From: an uncultured Flavobacteriia bacterium
GTDB lineage: Bacteria > Bacteroidota > Bacteroidia > Flavobacteriales_D > Crocinitomicaceae
Assembly (NCBI GenBank): GCA_903887095.1
Contig: CAISOQ010000225.1
Coordinates: forward strand, 1-10,952
Direction of reading: 5' to 3'
Length of the DNA stretch: 10,952 bases
Part shown: in pieces, positions 6,834 through 10,952 of the stretch
Layout of the letters: every line of letters begins with the position of its first letter
Position numbering within the stretch: the first letter of the stretch is position 1
The notes under the pieces: generated by a model
The model's input: only the letters and a program-made list of their open reading frames with translations
What the model was told of the DNA's origin: nothing
Database searches by the model: none
Position numbers and translations under genes: made by a program

Positions 6834-6857
6834 CGGAGGATTTTTGGTTCTAAACGG
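6834..6857 (+). repeat. Direct repeat, right copy
   Basis: Second copy of the 24-bp repeat at 6694-6717 (CGGAGGATTTTTGG, then TTCTAAACGG), two mismatches. Just after it, GGAACCCCAAAAA can pair back with TTTTTGGTTC inside the repeat, giving a third, weaker stem. Confidence 0.75.
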
Positions 6858-6944
6858 TAGTTGGAACCCCAAAAAACTGCTTCTTAAACTAATATTCAAA
6901 ATAATTCCATCCACTACTTGAATTTTAAAACACAAAACTTACTC

Positions 6945-6975
6945 ACTTGGTAACTTACCTTTTGGTAAGCCAAGT
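6945..6975. repeat. Bulged 12-bp hairpin upstream of the helicase gene
   Basis: ACTTGG-TAA-CTTACC-TTTT-GGTAAG-CCAAGT folds into two 6-bp stems (CTTACC/GGTAAG and ACTTGG/CCAAGT) separated by a TAA bulge on one side, with a TTTT loop. No T-run follows on the plus strand. It lies about 30 bp upstream of a likely -7 element, so it could be a protein-binding dyad for the helicase promoter or a processing structure in a longer transcript. Confidence 0.55.
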
Positions 6976-7004
6976 CAAAATACAAACAATAACCATATTT
7001 CTCC

Positions 7005-7012
7005 TACCTTTA
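7005..7012 (+). promoter_or_regulatory. Likely -7 promoter element for the helicase gene
   Basis: TACCTTTA matches the Bacteroidota -7 consensus TAnnTTTG in all but the last base, and ends 4 bp before the helicase ATG (TACCTTTA-CTCC-ATG). Such positions are common in this phylum and imply a very short leader or a leaderless mRNA. No clear TTTG -33 element is visible. Confidence 0.45.
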
Positions 7013-7016
7013 CTCC

Positions 7017-8339
7017 ATGAGTAAACTAGATGAGATTGTCGCACACACATTAAAAAACACAGGATTTCAATCCTTAAACACCTTGCAGGAAGAAACACTT
7101 CGGCTTGCCCAAAAACATGACAATCTTCTTTTGTTATCTCAAACGGGTTCAGGGAAAACGCTGGCCTTTTTGTTGCCGATTCTTATGGATTTGAAAAAAG
7201 AACAAATCGGTATTCAAGCAATCATCCTAGCGCCATCACGTGAATTGGCAATCCAAATTGAAACAGTATTCAAATCACTGAAAACGAATTTCAAAGTACT
7301 CACATGTTACGGAGGCCACTCCATGCAAGTAGAACGAAATAGTCTTTCAGAAGCTCCTGCAGTACTCATCGGAACGCCTGGAAGAATCTGTGATCACCTC
7401 ACGCGAAACAATTTAAATTTCGAAAATACGACACAGCTCGTCATCGATGAATATGATAAATGCCTGGAATTTGGATTCGAAGATCAGATGCGTTTCATTC
7501 GTGAAAATCTAGCCCACCTGCAGAAAACGACGCTCGTATCTGCTACATACATGGCAGAATTTCCTGGTTACCTGAAGTTTCGTCAACCTGAAATCATCAA
7601 CTTTCTATCCGAAGATCAAGCACCGAACATTACCTTTTATAAACTACCAGTGCGAGCATCAAACAAATTCGATCGTTTATTTGATCTACTTTGCTCTTTC
7701 AATGGTGAGCCAACAATTGTATTCTGCAATTTTCGAGAGGCCACTGAATCCATAACTGAATTTTTAAAGGAATCCAACTATGAGTCCGTCGCTTATCATG
7801 GTGGCATGGAACAGGAAGAGAGAGAGCGTGCGCTCATCAAATTCCGCAATGGCAGTTATCACACATTAATCTGTACCGATCTTGGTTCACGCGGACTTGA
7901 TATCCCTGAAATTCAGCACGTCGTACATTTTCAATATCCTCAATCCCAAGAAGCATTCATCCATCGAAACGGCAGAACTGCGCGCATGAAAGCAGATGGA
8001 TCAGCTTATTTAATGATCAATTCCGATGAGGAAACGCCTGATTATTTGAATTTCCCATCAGAAGAATACAAAATCGATCCTGATTTTTCATATCCCACTC
8101 AAAGTGAATGGATCACTGTATATTTCAGTGGGGGCAAAAAAGACAAAATCAACAAGATCGACATTGTTGGTTTCCTTGGGCAAAAGGGCGGTTTGAAAAA
8201 AGAGGACATCGGACTGATAACGGTACTTGATTACACTTCATTCGTGGCGCTTCGCAGGAAGAGCGTCCCTACCCTTCTTAAGAGAATTTCGCAGGAAAAG
8301 GTGAAAGGAAAGAAACTGAAAATTGCAGTTGCAAGATGA
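7017..8339 (+). CDS. DEAD-box RNA helicase with a DbpA-type RNA-binding domain (DEYD variant)
   Basis: A 440-residue ATP-dependent RNA helicase. Motifs in order are: Q motif (Phe17, Gln24), Walker A SQTGSGKT (41-48), Ia APSRELA (72-78), TPGR (120-123), motif II DEYD (144-147), SAT (175-177), IVFCNF (234-239), CTDLGSRGLD (286-295) and motif VI HRNGRTAR (316-323). Motif II is DEYD instead of DEAD and motif VI has Asn and Ala where HRIGRTGR is usual, but the ATP-contacting acids and arginines are kept, so it should be active. From about residue 363 the C-terminus (WITVYFSGGKKDKINKIDIV, then a GGLKKEDIG loop) matches the RRM-like RNA-binding domain of DbpA, a helicase that acts on 23S rRNA during large-subunit assembly. 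A similar ribosome role is likely. It has its own promoter-like element and no functional link to the beta-oxidation genes on either side. Confidence 0.93.
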   Translation: MSKLDEIVAHTLKNTGFQSLNTLQEETLRLAQKHDNLLLLSQTGSGKTLAFLLPILMDLKKEQIGIQAIILAPSRELAIQIETVFKSLKTNFKVLTCYGGHSMQVERNSLSEAPAVLIGTPGRICDHLTRNNLNFENTTQLVIDEYDKCLEFGFEDQMRFIRENLAHLQKTTLVSATYMAEFPGYLKFRQPEIINFLSEDQAPNITFYKLPVRASNKFDRLFDLLCSFNGEPTIVFCNFREATESITEFLKESNYESVAYHGGMEQEERERALIKFRNGSYHTLICTDLGSRGLDIPEIQHVVHFQYPQSQEAFIHRNGRTARMKADGSAYLMINSDEETPDYLNFPSEEYKIDPDFSYPTQSEWITVYFSGGKKDKINKIDIVGFLGQKGGLKKEDIGLITVLDYTSFVALRRKSVPTLLKRISQEKVKGKKLKIAVAR

Positions 8340-8413
8340 CGTTTAAACTTTTTAGCTGAAAAAAAACGAGCGTTCACATCCTAAAATTGAATTCAAAAAA
8401 ATATTTTCTTTAA

Positions 8414-8425
8414 TATGCGTGCATA
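8414..8425 (+). promoter_or_regulatory. Candidate operator, site B (upstream of acyl-CoA dehydrogenase)
   Basis: TATGCGTGCATA is a perfect 5-bp inverted repeat (TATGC-GT-GCATA), 55 bp before the acyl-CoA dehydrogenase start. With flanks it reads ATATG-CGT-GCATAG, identical to the site at 2009-2020 except for the three central bases, which all differ by transitions. A second dyad overlaps it: TTTAATA (8409-8415) and TATTAAA (8427-8433). A TTATTTTAG stretch 15 bp downstream mirrors TTACTTTTAG downstream of site A and may be the -7 region. Confidence 0.45.
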
Positions 8426-8480
8426 GTATTAAAACATTATTTATTTTAGTAGCACGACAATTAATAAAAGAGAATACAAT

Positions 8481-10271
8481 ATGGAATCTGCAAATACGAA
8501 TCCGTTGAAAGGTGGCGAATTTCTTATTAGAAAAACAGCCCCACAAGAAATTTTCATTCCGGAAGAATGGAACGACGAGCAGCGCATGATTGGTCAGATG
8601 TGTGACGATTTTATCGATCAAGAAGTAGTTCCTCACTTGGAACGCATCGATAAAATGGAAGAAGGCTTGATGCCATCACTTCTTGATAAGGCAGGGGAAC
8701 TTGGGATGCTTGGAATGACAGTTCCGGAAGAGTTTGGCGGAATGGGAGTTGACTTCAAAACATCCTTATTAGCCACAGAACATCTTGGCAAAGGTTATTC
8801 ATTTTCAGTGGCGTATGGCGCTCACACCGGAATCGGAACATTGCCTCTCCTCTACTACGGAACAGAAGAGCAAAAAGCAAAATACATCCCAAAACTTGCA
8901 ACTGGTGAATGGAAGGCCGCTTACTGCCTTACTGAACCAGGTTCGGGCTCGGATGCCAACTCTGGTAAAACAAAAGCTGTTTTATCAGCGGATGGAAAAC
9001 ACTATGTCTTAAACGGACAGAAAATGTGGATTACGAATGGTGGATTTGCCAACTTCATGACAGTATTTGCGAAAATCGATGACGATGCAAACCTTTCGGC
9101 ATTCTTAGTAGAAGCAGCATGGGAGGGGATAAGCCTGAATCCGGAAGAAAAGAAAATGGGGATCAAAGGATCTTCTACACGGCAAGTCTTCTTCAACAAT
9201 GTTCAAGTACCGATTGAGAACATGCTTTCTGAAAGAGGAAACGGATTTAAAATCGCTATCAATATTTTAAATATTGGTCGTATAAAATTAGCAGCTGGCG
9301 TTCTCGGCGGTTCCAAAGCAGCCATTTCAGACAGTGTAAAATACACCAATGAACGTGAACAATTCGGCCGACCTATTTCGAAATACGGCGCCATTCGCTA
9401 TAAAATTGCTGAACAAGCCATCCGTACTTTTGTGCTAGAATCGGCAACTTACCGAGCGGGGCAAAATATTGAGGATGCAATCGACGGATTGATTGCGGGA
9501 GGCATGTCAAAAGGTCAAGCTACATTAAAAGGAATCGAACAATTCGCTGCTGAGTGTGCAATGCTGAAAGTTGCAGGTTCAGAATGCTTGGATTACGTTG
9601 TGGACGAAGCCGTTCAAATGTACGGAGGAATGGGCTATTCTGCAGAATCGCCTGTAGAACGTGCTTATCGAGATGCACGCATCAATAGAATTTTTGAAGG
9701 CACGAATGAAATCAACCGTATGCTTACCGTGGACATGCTACTTCGTCGCGCGATGAAAGGTGAACTTGATTTAATGGGACCCGCAATGAAAGTGGCTGGA
9801 GAACTTATGAGCATTCCTGAAATGGGTGATGCTCCTGAGGGAGTATTTGGGAATGAAGAAAAATACCTTGAGAATTTCAAAAAAACCATTTTGATGATTG
9901 CAGGAAGTGCCGTTCAAAAATTAATGCAGAGTCTTTCCAAAGAACAAGAAATTCTTATGAATATCGCAGACATGGCCATTTGGATCTACCAGGCTGAGTC
10001 TGTTTTATTGCGTGTCCAGAAAATGATTGAAATGAAAGGTGAAGCTACTTGCGAAGCACAAATTGCCATTGTCAAAGCATATTTCTACGACACCGCTGAC
10101 CGCGTTGAGAAATCAGGCAAAGATGCCTTGAATTCATTTGCTGAAGGTGATGAGTTACGCATGATGTTGATGGGCTTGAAACGATTTACAAAAACGGAAC
10201 CATTCAATCCTAAAACAGCGCGTCAATTGATCGCAACGAAGATCATAGAAAGCAATAAATATTGTTACTAA
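8481..10271 (+). CDS. Acyl-CoA dehydrogenase, long form (VLCAD/ACAD9-like)
   Basis: A 596-residue FAD enzyme for the first step of beta-oxidation, forming trans-2-enoyl-CoA from acyl-CoA and passing electrons to electron-transfer flavoprotein. The family signature CLTEPGSGSDA is at about residues 149-159, the flavin-contacting WITN at 183-186, and RDARINRIFEGTNE holds the catalytic base Glu406, in the position of Glu376 of MCAD. About 160 residues follow the usual ~430-residue core. This extra helical C-terminal domain is typical of the VLCAD/ACAD9 group, so medium-to-long-chain substrates are likely. The ATG at 8481 follows AAAAGAGA at 7 bp, an unusually good ribosome binding site for this window. 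It has its own upstream region and a probable operator shared with marR. It supplies the step missing from the marR-fad operon. Confidence 0.95.
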   Translation: MESANTNPLKGGEFLIRKTAPQEIFIPEEWNDEQRMIGQMCDDFIDQEVVPHLERIDKMEEGLMPSLLDKAGELGMLGMTVPEEFGGMGVDFKTSLLATEHLGKGYSFSVAYGAHTGIGTLPLLYYGTEEQKAKYIPKLATGEWKAAYCLTEPGSGSDANSGKTKAVLSADGKHYVLNGQKMWITNGGFANFMTVFAKIDDDANLSAFLVEAAWEGISLNPEEKKMGIKGSSTRQVFFNNVQVPIENMLSERGNGFKIAINILNIGRIKLAAGVLGGSKAAISDSVKYTNEREQFGRPISKYGAIRYKIAEQAIRTFVLESATYRAGQNIEDAIDGLIAGGMSKGQATLKGIEQFAAECAMLKVAGSECLDYVVDEAVQMYGGMGYSAESPVERAYRDARINRIFEGTNEINRMLTVDMLLRRAMKGELDLMGPAMKVAGELMSIPEMGDAPEGVFGNEEKYLENFKKTILMIAGSAVQKLMQSLSKEQEILMNIADMAIWIYQAESVLLRVQKMIEMKGEATCEAQIAIVKAYFYDTADRVEKSGKDALNSFAEGDELRMMLMGLKRFTKTEPFNPKTARQLIATKIIESNKYCY

Positions 10272-10332
10272 AAAAAGCTAAAGGCGGTAAAATAGCGAAA
10301 GGTATTGAAAGTAATAGTTTAAAAAAGTGACG

Positions 10333-10349
10333 AAATAAAGTGTTTATTT
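10333..10349. terminator. Weak AT-only hairpin between convergent genes
   Basis: AAATAAA-GTG-TTTATTT forms a 7-bp stem made only of A-T pairs, in the 199-bp gap between the converging acyl-CoA dehydrogenase and right-edge genes. It could serve as a weak bidirectional terminator, but an AT-rich palindrome is easily found by chance. Nothing else in this gap stands out. Confidence 0.2.
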
Positions 10350-10470
10350 AAATGAAAGAATAGAGTCAGGATTCAATGTTTTAAGAAATCCAAAGTTATT
10401 CCAGTGAGGACAATGCTTTCCCCAAAGCTGTAAACAACAAAGACTCATATACAAGCTTTTTACATACATT

Positions 10471-10952
10471 TTATAACTTCATTTCGTTTAAGTTAGCCTT
10501 GATGTAAATAGTATCGAAATTCCTAAAGTCATATTCTGCTGTTATTTTTTCTATTCTGCGCCAGTTGTTACTTCCTCGGATTTCATTCGAATGGAAGTTG
10601 TATTGATAATAAAACCTACCTTTTTTTACTAAGCGATTAACCAAAACTCTTTCTGGAACTACTATCTCATTTATGTCCATTTTAAAAAATGAATCGGATT
10701 TATCATAATTTATGATACACTTTTCAAAACTTTGTAAAAGCTTCATATCTAAATTCCCCTCCTTGTTAACATAAAGTATAGCGTATCCATTTTCCTTGCT
10801 GTTCACAACTTTAATATCACCTCTATTGTCTCTTGGAAATACTATTCGCAGTGGATTTAGAAATATAGGAAACGAATCCACCCACTCAGGATGGAAAGTA
10901 ATATTATTAGTAATTTGTTTAATTTTTTTATCCTTGAATGTAAAAATTCGAT
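10471..10952 (-). CDS. Unrecognised protein, C-terminal part, runs off the right edge
   Basis: The minus-strand frame ending at the TAA at 10473-10471 stays open all the way to the window edge, giving about 160 residues. The GTG at 10881 is therefore probably internal and the real start lies outside. I do not recognise the family. The visible part alternates short hydrophobic and charged stretches (YAILYVNKEG, RFYYQYNFHS, FDTIYIKANL), which suggests a beta-rich fold. A TFHPEWVDSFPIFLNP segment lies near the left of the visible part. There is no membrane segment, signal peptide or known motif. It faces the acyl-CoA dehydrogenase gene tail to tail and is probably unrelated to it. Base composition seems more AT-rich than in the metabolic genes. 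Confidence 0.65.
   Translation of the reverse strand, partial: RIFTFKDKKIKQITNNITFHPEWVDSFPIFLNPLRIVFPRDNRGDIKVVNSKENGYAILYVNKEGNLDMKLLQSFEKCIINYDKSDSFFKMDINEIVVPERVLVNRLVKKGRFYYQYNFHSNEIRGSNNWRRIEKITAEYDFRNFDTIYIKANLNEMKL

Larger units (their letters stand above)
6649..7016. other. Non-coding region with REP-like hairpins and a direct repeat
   Basis: This 368-bp stretch has no credible gene. It contains a copy pair of a 24-bp direct repeat, two strong hairpins sharing the core CGCAGGAT...ATCCTGCG, a bulged hairpin at 6945-6975 and a likely promoter just before the helicase gene; these parts are listed separately. The arrangement is repeat, hairpin, hairpin, repeat, which is a typical look for a REP-like or MITE-like element or its remains. 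I see no terminator with a T-run directly after the thiolase stop. Confidence 0.7.

Noticed and set aside
7017..8339. Helicase as a defence or mobile-element component
   Set aside because: The motifs and DbpA-type tail fit a housekeeping RNA helicase, and no defence or mobile genes are nearby.
8387..8407. Palindromes TTGAATTCAA and AAAATATTTT before the acyl-CoA dehydrogenase gene
   Set aside because: Short AT-rich palindromes are expected by chance in this intergenic DNA and have no counterpart before marR.
8352..8636. Minus-strand open frame of 94 codons over the acyl-CoA dehydrogenase start
   Set aside because: It overlaps the well-supported N-terminus of the dehydrogenase and its promoter region, and its residue composition is not protein-like.

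Overview
The window looks like a piece of chromosome from a Bacteroidota bacterium, probably a Flavobacteriia-type lineage. The grounds are the moderately AT-rich base composition, the near absence of Shine-Dalgarno sites, TAnnTTTG-like -7 elements, and the gene families present: a long 3-hydroxyacyl-CoA dehydrogenase/enoyl-CoA hydratase fusion, a DEYD-type DEAD-box helicase with a DbpA-like tail, an S9 peptidase and a four-helix-bundle gene. This is inferred from family knowledge; no rRNA or marker-gene tree is available here.

Layout. Positions 1-1003 (minus strand) hold a DUF2461 gene followed after 8 bp by the N-terminus of a secreted S9/dipeptidyl-peptidase-IV-like protein that runs off the left edge. 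Diverging from it, 1067-1993 (plus) is a tight pair: an acidic protein of unknown function and a hotdog-fold thioesterase. From 2058 the core of the window begins: a MarR-family regulator, the two-domain beta-oxidation enzyme (hydroxyacyl-CoA dehydrogenase plus enoyl-CoA hydratase), a small four-helix-bundle gene, and the thiolase. A 368-bp non-coding stretch with REP-like hairpins and a direct repeat follows. Then come a DEAD-box RNA helicase and a long acyl-CoA dehydrogenase of the VLCAD/ACAD9 type. The right edge holds the C-terminal part of an unrecognised minus-strand gene.

How it fits together. Acyl-CoA dehydrogenase, hydratase/dehydrogenase and thiolase together make the complete four-reaction beta-oxidation spiral, and the MarR protein is the obvious candidate regulator. 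The set is not contiguous. A four-helix-bundle gene with a strikingly regular AGAC repeat array in front of it sits between the dehydrogenase and the thiolase. A repeat region plus a helicase gene separates the thiolase from the acyl-CoA dehydrogenase. A near-identical palindrome, TATG-nnn-GCATA within a 14-bp match, lies just upstream of both the marR gene and the distant acyl-CoA dehydrogenase gene. This suggests that one regulator still controls the two separated parts.

I found no defence island, CRISPR array, tRNA, rRNA, transposase or wholly new system. The most rewarding items are the shared operator candidate, the repeat-flanked gene inside the fad cluster, and the REP-like element region.
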